Source of the DNA: Chryseobacterium shigense
GTDB lineage: Bacteria; Bacteroidota; Bacteroidia; Flavobacteriales; Weeksellaceae
DNA: 64,000 nt
Assembly: GCF_900156575.1 (NCBI RefSeq)
Contig: NZ_FTNY01000004.1
Coordinates: forward strand, 248,001 to 312,000
Direction: 5' to 3'
Of the stretch, positions 43,148-51,003 are shown piece after piece. The position numbers and the translations under genes were made by a program. Position 1 is the stretch's first letter. Every line of letters starts with the position of its first letter. The notes under the pieces were generated by a model. The model ran no database searches and had not been told where the DNA came from. It worked only from the letters and a program-made list of their open reading frames with translations.

Positions 43148-44458
43148 TTATTTCTGTCTGAAATACACTTCAATAGGAACTCCGGTAAACCCGAATTGCT
43201 TTCTCAATTGGTTTTCAGTAAATCTTTTGTAAGGTTCTTTTACATATTGAGGAAGGTTGCAGAAAAATACAAACTGTGGTGACGGCGTTGGAAGCTGTAC
43301 ACAATATTTAATTTTAATATACTTTCCTTTGTTAGCTGGTGGCGGAGTCTGCTCAAAAATAGGAAGCATCACTTCGTTTAATTTTGAAGTTTTGATCTTT
43401 TTCTTACGGTCTTCGTATACAACCATTGCCATTTCCACCGCTTTCAAGATTCTCTGCTTCGTCAATGCTGAAACAAAAAGAATTGGAATATCACTGAACT
43501 GCCCGATCTTCTCTTTAATTGAATTTTCAAAATCCCTAACCGTATTGGTTTTCTTATCTTCAATAAGATCCCACTTATTCACAACGATCACAATTCCTTT
43601 TCTGTTCTTTTGTGCTAAACCGAAAATATTCATATCCTGAGATTCCCAGCCAAGCGTTGCATCCACCATAATGATCACAACATCTGAAAATTCAATAGAA
43701 CGAATAGATCTCATGACCGAATAAAATTCCAAATCCTCATTTACTTTAGATTTTCTTCTCATTCCGGCAGTATCAACTAAAACAAATTCGTGTCCGAATT
43801 TATTATAAAGAGTCTGAATACTGTCTCTTGTAGTACCTGCAACATCAGTTACAATGTTTCTTTCTACATCAAGCAAAGCATTCGTTAAAGTGGATTTACC
43901 AACATTGGGACGACCTGCGATCGTAATTTTCGGCAATCCCTCGAAAGGATCTTTATAATCTGTAGTAGGGAAATCTTTAACAATATCATCCAAGACTTCT
44001 CCTGTTCCGGAACCTGTAGCTGAAGACAAAGTGTAATATTTTTCAATTCCTAACTGATAGAATTCAGTAGCATTTATTTCCTCTTTGGCAGAATCTACTT
44101 TATTGATAACGATGTAAACGGGTTTATTTGCTCTTCTAAGAAGTTCGTGAATTTCGTAATCGGTATCAGTAAGGCCTTCTTCTACATTCATCATAAAAAT
44201 GATAGACGTAGCTTCATCTATTGCCAGCTGAACCTGCTTACGGATCTCTTCTTCAAAAATATCATCCGTTCCTACATCATATCCGCCGGTATCTATAACT
44301 GTAAAATCTACTCCGTTCCAGTCCGACTTCCCGTAATGACGGTCCCTGGTAACACCAGCCGTAGAATCTACGATGGCTTCCCTTCTTTCTAGTAAACGGT
44401 TAAAAAGTGTTGATTTTCCTACGTTGGGACGCCCAACGATTGCGACAATATTTGACAT
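43148..44458 (-). CDS. der: Ribosome biogenesis GTPase Der (EngA)
   Basis: This 436-residue protein has two tandem G domains (GRPNVGKSTLFN with DTGGYDVG and NKVD; GRPNVGKSTLTN with DTAGMRRK and NKWD) and a C-terminal KH-like domain (IKIKYCVQLPTPSPQFVFF). It is the essential 50S maturation GTPase. It is a monocistronic housekeeping gene, with the tRNA-Gln gene about 250 bases away on the other strand. Confidence 0.97.
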   Translation of the reverse strand: MSNIVAIVGRPNVGKSTLFNRLLERREAIVDSTAGVTRDRHYGKSDWNGVDFTVIDTGGYDVGTDDIFEEEIRKQVQLAIDEATSIIFMMNVEEGLTDTDYEIHELLRRANKPVYIVINKVDSAKEEINATEFYQLGIEKYYTLSSATGSGTGEVLDDIVKDFPTTDYKDPFEGLPKITIAGRPNVGKSTLTNALLDVERNIVTDVAGTTRDSIQTLYNKFGHEFVLVDTAGMRRKSKVNEDLEFYSVMRSIRSIEFSDVVIIMVDATLGWESQDMNIFGLAQKNRKGIVIVVNKWDLIEDKKTNTVRDFENSIKEKIGQFSDIPILFVSALTKQRILKAVEMAMVVYEDRKKKIKTSKLNEVMLPIFEQTPPPANKGKYIKIKYCVQLPTPSPQFVFFCNLPQYVKEPYKRFTENQLRKQFGFTGVPIEVYFRQK

Positions 44459-44714
44459 AAAAATGTTTAATAAATGAAATTATTAATGGGTATCTCCAAC
44501 TTTTGGAGCCCAATTTTTTGCAAAGATAAGATTTTATTATTTAGTGATTAAAAAATACCATTTCGAGAACTCCTTTTCATGAATTTACTCGGTCATGTAT
44601 TTAATTAAAAATCACGCCATTATAGATAAACACTACTTTTTTTTGTCATCGATCTGCAAAAAATATTTTTTCAATCAAATATTTTTTATAATTTTGCATC
44701 ACCAAAAAATAACA

Positions 44715-44787
44715 TAGACCCATGGTGTAACGGTAGCACTCTGGTTTTTGGTACCATCAGTTGGGGTTCGAATCCCTGTGGGTCTAC
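44715..44787 (+). tRNA. tRNA-Gln (anticodon TTG)
   Basis: Acceptor arms TAGACCC (44715-44721) and GGGTCTA (44780-44786) pair. The anticodon loop TTTTGGT gives TTG. The T-arm has GGTTCGAATCC. The top pair of the anticodon stem is a C/T mismatch. CCA is not encoded. A terminator follows, and the lanthipeptide cluster begins shortly after. Confidence 0.93.
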
Positions 44788-44794
44788 AACAAAA

Positions 44795-44828
44795 CAAAAG
44801 CAATCAATTATGATTGCTTTTGTTTTTT
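44795..44828 (+). terminator. Terminator of tRNA-Gln
   Basis: Arms AAAAGCAATCA and TGATTGCTTTT with a short loop and a following T-run. Confidence 0.8.
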
Positions 44829-44880
44829 TATCAATGGCAAAGATTCGGTTTTAAAACCAATCTAAACTCGAAAATAATAA

Positions 44881-45657
44881 TTATTGTTTTTTATTTAGCC
44901 GTGACCTGAATACATCAATAGAACTATTTAATTCATAACGAACGGTCTCAATTCTGTTGGATTTTATACCTGAAAGTATTTTGGGATTAGATTGAAGCGC
45001 AAATTCTAAAAATTCATCTATTTTTTCAGTAGGAATGTCAAATTTGATAAAATACTCATCATCAATTCGGTCTCTAATCCATTGAACCTTGACCTGTAAA
45101 TCTTGATACTTGTATAAAGACTTCATTCTTCTGGCATCACCACTAACTAATTTATATACAGCATCAATTTTTACTGACCCGAATAAAAGAGGGACAATAA
45201 CGTCATTACTCACTGTAGGTATTCTTTCCCTTTGGACACCTTTGAGTTTTGGAAGCCCAATTTCTTTTTCTAATATTTCTTTAGAATGATCAATCTTTGT
45301 ATGTTTTAAATCCTTCAACAAATTACCCGAAAGATTATTTATTTTAATTTCCTCAATTTCAAAAGGTTTTTTTATGAGTATAACTTTTAAAGCATAGATA
45401 TTATTAACTTTTTCTGACTTTCTTTCATATCCGTCTTTGAGAAATCTAATCTCATCATTAATATTTCCTTCAATGGAAAATTTTCCTTCAGAATCAGTAT
45501 ACCCTTTTTTCTGATTTCCCATATTATATACCAGTACATCACGAATATAATGTCCTTCTTCTGATAAAACAATTCCATCAATAATAGTTTGTGCATCTAC
45601 CGTATTGGCAATACATAAGCATATACAACAAAAGAAAATCAAATACTTATTTTTCAA
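44881..45657 (-). CDS. CarboxypepD_reg-like secreted protein of the lanthipeptide operon (last gene)
   Basis: The 258-residue product starts with a signal peptide (LIFFCCICLCIANTVDAQ) and a carboxypeptidase-regulatory-like beta domain (IIDGIVLSEEGHYIRDVLVY, then KGYTDSEGKFSIEG), followed by an alpha/beta tail without motifs. The initiation codon must be TTG at 45657, since a stop lies one codon upstream; it overlaps the previous gene by 11 bases. It is the last gene of the leftward unit. Function unknown; a periplasmic or outer-membrane role in export or immunity is only inferred. Confidence 0.65.
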   Translation of the reverse strand: MKNKYLIFFCCICLCIANTVDAQTIIDGIVLSEEGHYIRDVLVYNMGNQKKGYTDSEGKFSIEGNINDEIRFLKDGYERKSEKVNNIYALKVILIKKPFEIEEIKINNLSGNLLKDLKHTKIDHSKEILEKEIGLPKLKGVQRERIPTVSNDVIVPLLFGSVKIDAVYKLVSGDARRMKSLYKYQDLQVKVQWIRDRIDDEYFIKFDIPTEKIDEFLEFALQSNPKILSGIKSNRIETVRYELNSSIDVFRSRLNKKQ

Positions 45658-46474
45658 CTTTTACATCAATATTGATAGCGGGAGAAGCTACTGATGACTT
45701 TTCCCAGCTGCCATAGTATTTTCTTTTAAATACCGTTTTAAGTAAAGCTCCGCTAAGAAATATGTGTCCTTTAAAAAAATTCATAAATTGTATGCTAACG
45801 AAAAAATCGCTGTTTACATAAATATCTTGATCACTTACATCAAGGGTAAATGTACCATCTTTAATAGAATTTTTTGTTACGACCGCTGTAACATCCTTAT
45901 ATAAAACAGATTCGTTTGGGGTACCATTTTTTTCATTGTATACATTGATTCGTAATTCAACAGGTACATCGGTTTGAAAATCTGCAATATTCAAGTTTAT
46001 TTTCTGAATTTTCACCTTTTTACTGTTCGAAAACTTAATCGCTAATTCCCGGGATTGTTCTTCTTTTTCCTTTTTTCTTTCAGGATAGGTCGCAAACAAA
46101 ATTTTCTTCGATTTAGAATCTACTCCCCAATGCTTCTCTTTAAATCGTTTAGGAGTAAGGACAACTTCGGCAATATCTCTCACTTTTTCTTTTAGAAGAA
46201 TATTGTGGGTACTATTTTTTAGGAAGCTGTTTATAGGAAATGAAAATTGATCAAAACCTCCCACAACTACCGTTAAGTTTAAATCTTTATTTACCGCACT
46301 TAAATCAAGCGTATAATTGCCTTGTTCGTCAGCAATAGTTCCGTTTTCTTCAGTACCAATGCCAATTTTAGCATAAGGAACAGGACTTCCGTCATCTTGC
46401 GATAGTACTTTGCCTGTTATGGTTTGAGCATCTAATAAAGTCCCTAAAAAAATAAAAAAAAATAAAAATTTCAT
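45647..46474 (-). CDS. CarboxypepD_reg-like secreted protein of the lanthipeptide operon
   Basis: This 275-residue protein has a signal peptide (KFLFFFIFLGTLLDAQ) and an N-terminal CarboxypepD_reg-like domain (ITGKVLSQDDGSPVPYAKIG, then GTIADEQGNYTLDL). The C-terminal half forms a second, probably beta-sandwich, domain (LNIADFQTDVPVELRINVYN). It starts 16 bases downstream of lanC. Proteins of this kind often work beside TonB receptors, but no receptor is encoded here. The AT-rich codon use is like that of the rest of the cluster. Confidence 0.65.
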   Translation of the reverse strand: MKFLFFFIFLGTLLDAQTITGKVLSQDDGSPVPYAKIGIGTEENGTIADEQGNYTLDLSAVNKDLNLTVVVGGFDQFSFPINSFLKNSTHNILLKEKVRDIAEVVLTPKRFKEKHWGVDSKSKKILFATYPERKKEKEEQSRELAIKFSNSKKVKIQKINLNIADFQTDVPVELRINVYNEKNGTPNESVLYKDVTAVVTKNSIKDGTFTLDVSDQDIYVNSDFFVSIQFMNFFKGHIFLSGALLKTVFKRKYYGSWEKSSVASPAINIDVKVEK

Positions 46475-46490
46475 AAAAAATTACTATTTA

Positions 46491-47666
46491 CTATATCATA
46501 AAAATATCTTCCCAGCTATTGTCTTGCTTTTCATTGACGATACTGAGTAATACAAGACCTATACCACAAAATCCTGTTATTAATCCTATATCAGGAGCAT
46601 ACTTATAAGTATTTTCATAAAAAACATGACTATAAAAAGATTCTAAGTCTGTTTGTTTCACTAGCTCATCCTTCCAGTATTTTTCCGTAATATCATACTT
46701 ATTTAAGGATTCATTTATTTTTTTATATAAATAAAAAACGCCTGAGGTACCATGGCAAAATCCTTTATCATTAATACTTGAACTTTCATCAGAAATTTTC
46801 CGGCTCAAGGTTTTAAGCAAAATGATTTCTCCTTCTTTAATTATATTTTCATTATCTGTACTTTGGCCAAAAGCAATGATCGAATGAGCTATGCTTAAAT
46901 CTCCATAACACCAAGCCATTCGTGATCCTTTATGATTTACTTCAGACGTGTTATCTAATTTAATTTTACTTGGAAAATAGCAATAATCCAGTTGATCCGT
47001 TTTTTGAGACAAGATCCAGTTGATACTCTGCTCTCCTAATATTTTTGCTTTTTCATATTTAGTTTCTGAATAAACCTTTCCCAGAAATGATATTATCGAA
47101 GGAATTCCATGAGCTAGACCCAAATTTATGGTAGTGCTATCATATTTGTCTACCCAAAAAACTCCATTTTCATCTTTTTGAGCAGTTTCTTCTAAAGAAT
47201 CTACAAACAAAATAAGATGATCATTATTCTGAGATAGTCCCATCTTTGATTTTTGCAAAAAATAAACGGCATATCCTAAAAAACCATAAAATAAATCATA
47301 GTTGCCATTTTCCTTTTCAAGCAACGTGCTCTTTATAAAAAATTCATCGAAAAAATCTATAAGATCCAAATCCAGATCAAAGGCTCCGTGTTTACAAAAA
47401 TACAGATATAACCAGACAATTCCTGTACAGCCACCTATAAGCCCAGAATTATTAAGTTTATTTTCTAAAGATTCATAGACGCTTTCAAAGCTACTAATTA
47501 CAGACTCTAATACCTCCTCATCTTTAAAAGTTAAAGCATAATTATATAAGAAAAGATTTTTAGCAGATAAACCTGAACCAATTGAGAAATCATCAGGGTC
47601 TTGGATACTTATAACAAAATCTTTAATCGTCTCTATTGACTCTATTATTCTTTGATTATATTCCAT
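46491..47666 (-). CDS. Lanthionine synthetase C family cyclase (LanC-like)
   Basis: The 391-residue protein carries the LanC zinc ligands C253 (AWCYGD) and C304/H305 (GFCHGTSGV), and the active-site His H186 (LAHGIPSI). Repeated double-helix units with G-rich loops (GGCTGIVWLYLY, YGFLGYAVYFL) fit the alpha/alpha toroid. It should catalyse Michael addition of Cys thiols to dehydroalanine or dehydrobutyrine made by LanB. It lies 66 bases downstream of the precursor gene with a terminator-like hairpin between. Confidence 0.9.
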   Translation of the reverse strand: MEYNQRIIESIETIKDFVISIQDPDDFSIGSGLSAKNLFLYNYALTFKDEEVLESVISSFESVYESLENKLNNSGLIGGCTGIVWLYLYFCKHGAFDLDLDLIDFFDEFFIKSTLLEKENGNYDLFYGFLGYAVYFLQKSKMGLSQNNDHLILFVDSLEETAQKDENGVFWVDKYDSTTINLGLAHGIPSIISFLGKVYSETKYEKAKILGEQSINWILSQKTDQLDYCYFPSKIKLDNTSEVNHKGSRMAWCYGDLSIAHSIIAFGQSTDNENIIKEGEIILLKTLSRKISDESSSINDKGFCHGTSGVFYLYKKINESLNKYDITEKYWKDELVKQTDLESFYSHVFYENTYKYAPDIGLITGFCGIGLVLLSIVNEKQDNSWEDIFMI

Positions 47667-47676
47667 TACAAATGAT

Positions 47677-47712
47677 TAAAAAAAATGTGCTATACAATTT
47701 ATATAGCACATT
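47677..47712 (-). terminator. Attenuator-like hairpin between lanthipeptide precursor and lanC
   Basis: Perfect 11-base arms AATGTGCTATA (47684-47694) and TATAGCACATT (47702-47712) with a 7-base loop are followed on the minus strand by T8. The lanC start codon lies about a dozen bases downstream. Confidence 0.8.
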
Positions 47713-47732
47713 ATAATTTTTAGTGGTAAAAG

Positions 47733-47948
47733 TTAAAATACATCACAAAATACTGTCCCACTTCCCGGACTATGTCCGCTACCGTTACAGCTGGTATGAC
47801 TTGTACATCCTACATCTGCATTAGTTTGAGTACAAAGCACTCTTGATCCGAAAAAGCCTCCTTTAATTGACTTTTCTTCTCCTTTTACAATAGTGTCGAT
47901 TTTTTCTTTGTTCAACACTAGCTTCTTCAATGTTTTTTGTTTTTTCAT
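47733..47948 (-). CDS. Class I lanthipeptide precursor (LanA-like)
   Basis: A 71-residue peptide. The Lys-rich leader contains KKLVLNKEKIDTIVKGEEKS and ends with a GG site (residues 30-31). The 40-residue core begins FFGSRVLCTQTNADVGCTSH and ends SGTVFCDVF. It holds four Cys (C39, C48, C54, C68) and eleven Ser/Thr, allowing up to four (methyl)lanthionine rings. The position next to lanC and divergent from lanB, and the Bacteroidota-type leader, make the assignment firm. The mature structure and activity are not predictable from sequence. Confidence 0.88.
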   Translation of the reverse strand: MKKQKTLKKLVLNKEKIDTIVKGEEKSIKGGFFGSRVLCTQTNADVGCTSHTSCNGSGHSPGSGTVFCDVF

Positions 47949-47972
47949 TGTGATTTATTAGTTAAAATTAGT

Positions 47973-48003
47973 TTGACAAAAATATAATATTTTTCTAAAT
48001 TCG
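47973..48003 (+). promoter_or_regulatory. Promoter of lanB, overlapping the divergent one
   Basis: TTG (47973-47975), 20 bases, TAAATTCG (47996-48003) resembles the consensus with one substitution. It overlaps the precursor promoter almost completely, so the two units may compete for polymerase. Confidence 0.45.
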
Positions 48004-48006
48004 CAA
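47977..48006 (-). promoter_or_regulatory. Promoter of the lanthipeptide precursor
   Basis: On the minus strand TTG (48006-48004), 19 bases, then TATTTTTG (47984-47977) match the Bacteroidota consensus exactly. It drives the precursor gene starting at 47948. Confidence 0.65.
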
Positions 48007-48015
48007 CAAAAAACC

Positions 48016-50997
48016 ATGAAAATATCTTTTTTTTCCTACCATATCTTTAGAGTACCAGCCTATTCCTTGTCAAAATTAAACTCCCTTACAAGTGATAAAA
48101 ACTACTCATATAACGTTATGGATGATAAATTTTTAACATATTCTATATTTTTATCTTCTCCTTCTTTATATTTTCAACTAATCAATGAAAAAAATGAAAA
48201 TGAAAAATTAAATAATACATTAACAAAATATATTAGCAGAATTGGATATAGAACGATTCCATTTGGTGTTTTTTCAGGATTAGGATTAATAAAGACAGAT
48301 TATGATAAAAATAACAACGGAAAATTGACAATTAAGGATACCCGCACTAAATCATTACTTGATCTAAGCCTATCTTACAAAAGAAACATTTATCTACTAT
48401 CGAAAAAAAATTATGAAGACTGTGAATTTAGTGTAAACCCAACCGTTAAATATAATAAAGGAAAGTATCGGTATGTTGATTTTAAGGTTGATACCAATGG
48501 CAATATCAATTATAGTTACACCTCATTTGATAGCAATTCTTATATCAAAAAGATATTTTCTTTAATGAACCAGGGAAAAACTATTAAAGAAGTCATTTAT
48601 TCAATAGTTGACGAGGATATAGAATATGAAGACGCTAGTGAGTTCATCAATGAACTTATTGAAAGCAAAATACTTATCTCCGATTTTGAACCTTCAACCA
48701 TAGGGTTCGATAATTTACAGAAAAGTAACAATAAAATCAATAATTTATTGGATAAGATGGACCATCTTAACTTTAATGATAGGATAAAGCTCCAATATAA
48801 TGTACAAAAAAAGCAAGCAAAAAGCGGGAATATTTCTCAAAATGATAATTTACTCTATGTGAATACTTTTTTTTCGTCTGAAGAAAATTTTTCCAATACA
48901 CAAACTTCACTGATCAAACAGTCGATTAATATTCTCAATCAATTTCTAGTAAGATTCAAACAGGATGATTTTTTTGCCATTAACATCAATGATTTCAAAA
49001 AGAAATTTGAAAGAAGATTTGAAGAAGAGTCCGTTTCAATTTTAGATGCTTTAGATCCTGAAAAAGGTATTCTATATGTAAATAATAAATCTGAAGAAAA
49101 TGATTTTGAATTAATAGATAGTTTTTTCCTAAAAAAAATAAATAAGAATCTCGGTAATAAAGTAGGCTCGATAAGTGATACTGAATTAAACCAAATATTA
49201 AAACTGAAAGAAACCCATCAGACAAATAGAAGTCCTACAGGATGTGCTAGAATTAGTTTGTATAAAGAAAATGATTCTGATTTTATTTATATCAAATCCA
49301 TATCTCCGCATAGTCCTACAAGGATTTTATCACGGTTTACCAATTCTAATGAAGAGATCCATTCACTATGTTCAGAAATAGCCCATTATGAAGATAATGA
49401 GTTTTCTGAAACTATACTAGCCGAACTTGATTTTTTACCTAATATTTATCAGGGAAATATCCTCAATAGATCAAGATTTAGAAAGTATAGAATTATTATA
49501 CACAGTAAAGAAAATTCAAAGTATTGTATTCCAATAAATGATTTGTTTTTAAAAATACATCGCGGGGAATTAGTAATTATATCTAAAAAATTAAAAAAAA
49601 TAGTAATCCCTTGTTTTTCAACGGCAATAGATCTCGATAAATCAGATATATTACCTATGATCAAATTTTTGGTTGATTACTATTATACTCAATTTAACCA
49701 TACTATTGGTTTTCTTAATATAATAAAGTATCATAAATACTATAAGCACATTCCAAGACTGATGTACAAGAACATAATACTAAACAAGGAAAGCTGGCAA
49801 GTGAATGTACATGATTTCTTATATGAGGATAATATTAAAAATGAATACAATAAAAAAGACATAGAAAATGCAGTAAAAATATTTAATACAAAGAGAGAAA
49901 AGATTGGAATACCTCGTTGGTTTGAATTTGTAATTGATGATATAGAAACCTATATTGACAGTGAAAATGAAAAAATGATTAAAATATTTCTGACTGAGCT
50001 GAATAAAAGGAAAGAAATGTTATTGTATGAAGTATTGACAAAAAACCTTGACTCCGTTATCTATTCTGACAATGGAGAACCCCATAACAATGAGTTTTTT
50101 ATCCCTTTTAAAAATCATGATTTTACTGCACCTAATTACAAGCCAATTTTCAACAGTTCAAAGATTAGCAGGAAAGAAAGATTTTTTATTCCCGGTTCTG
50201 AATGGTTGTATTATAAGATTTATATAAATCAGGAATATTCAACAAAGTTTCTCATACTTCTTTTTGATAAATTAAAGAAGATGGTAGCGAGTGAAGAAAT
50301 TAAGAAGTTTTTTTATCTTATGTTTATTGATTCTGAGTTCCATATCAGGTTAAGAATAAATATCAGTAAAGAGCACTATGGTCATGTTAATGAAAAGCTA
50401 ACTTATTTCCTTGGTTCATTGATGGAGCAGTTATATGTAAACAATATACTTATTGACACTTATGTACGCGAAATAGAAAGGTATGAATCTTCTAATATAG
50501 ATGTCATAGAGACAATTTTCTACATAGATTCAGAAGAATCAATGAAGTTCATTAATCTTTCTTTTACAAAAAAAATAGATAGTTGGATATATAGTATTAA
50601 ATTAATTGATTTTTACATTGATATGGTATTTGAAAAAATCACCGACAAATTATCTTTCGTCAGAGAAATGAAGAATAATTTGGAGAATCGTTTAGGTAAT
50701 GGAATTTCAAATAAAACAAAATGGGTCAATGAAAAGTATTTGAGTAATGCTGAAAATATTACCAATGTTTTCATGAATGATGCGGTTGTTCCTGCTGTGT
50801 TTAGGAAAAAAATTAAAGATCAGTTTTTAAAGCTCCGATTTTCAAATACTCATACTCCAAAGTATTATATTGGCAATATGATTCACATGCATATTACAAG
50901 AGTCTCAAATAAGGAAAATATACTTTACGAATTTTTAGTTTATTCAATTTTAGATAAAAGATTAAGTGAGGCAGTTTATAATAAGAACAAAATATAA
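48016..50997 (+). CDS. Full-length class I lantibiotic dehydratase (LanB-like)
   Basis: The 993-residue protein has the length of complete LanB enzymes. An N-terminal glutamylation domain (about residues 1-690; includes YISRIGYRTIPFGVFSGLGL) precedes a C-terminal elimination domain of the SpaB_C/thiopeptide type (WLYYKIYINQEYSTKFLILL, DSEFHIRLRI and TYVREIERY). It should use glutamyl-tRNA(Glu) to activate precursor Ser/Thr and then eliminate glutamate. It is divergent from the precursor gene and six bases upstream of the exporter gene. DNA is clearly AT-richer than the flanking core genes. Confidence 0.9.
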   Translation: MKISFFSYHIFRVPAYSLSKLNSLTSDKNYSYNVMDDKFLTYSIFLSSPSLYFQLINEKNENEKLNNTLTKYISRIGYRTIPFGVFSGLGLIKTDYDKNNNGKLTIKDTRTKSLLDLSLSYKRNIYLLSKKNYEDCEFSVNPTVKYNKGKYRYVDFKVDTNGNINYSYTSFDSNSYIKKIFSLMNQGKTIKEVIYSIVDEDIEYEDASEFINELIESKILISDFEPSTIGFDNLQKSNNKINNLLDKMDHLNFNDRIKLQYNVQKKQAKSGNISQNDNLLYVNTFFSSEENFSNTQTSLIKQSINILNQFLVRFKQDDFFAININDFKKKFERRFEEESVSILDALDPEKGILYVNNKSEENDFELIDSFFLKKINKNLGNKVGSISDTELNQILKLKETHQTNRSPTGCARISLYKENDSDFIYIKSISPHSPTRILSRFTNSNEEIHSLCSEIAHYEDNEFSETILAELDFLPNIYQGNILNRSRFRKYRIIIHSKENSKYCIPINDLFLKIHRGELVIISKKLKKIVIPCFSTAIDLDKSDILPMIKFLVDYYYTQFNHTIGFLNIIKYHKYYKHIPRLMYKNIILNKESWQVNVHDFLYEDNIKNEYNKKDIENAVKIFNTKREKIGIPRWFEFVIDDIETYIDSENEKMIKIFLTELNKRKEMLLYEVLTKNLDSVIYSDNGEPHNNEFFIPFKNHDFTAPNYKPIFNSSKISRKERFFIPGSEWLYYKIYINQEYSTKFLILLFDKLKKMVASEEIKKFFYLMFIDSEFHIRLRINISKEHYGHVNEKLTYFLGSLMEQLYVNNILIDTYVREIERYESSNIDVIETIFYIDSEESMKFINLSFTKKIDSWIYSIKLIDFYIDMVFEKITDKLSFVREMKNNLENRLGNGISNKTKWVNEKYLSNAENITNVFMNDAVVPAVFRKKIKDQFLKLRFSNTHTPKYYIGNMIHMHITRVSNKENILYEFLVYSILDKRLSEAVYNKNKI

Positions 50998-51003
50998 AAG
51001 CTA

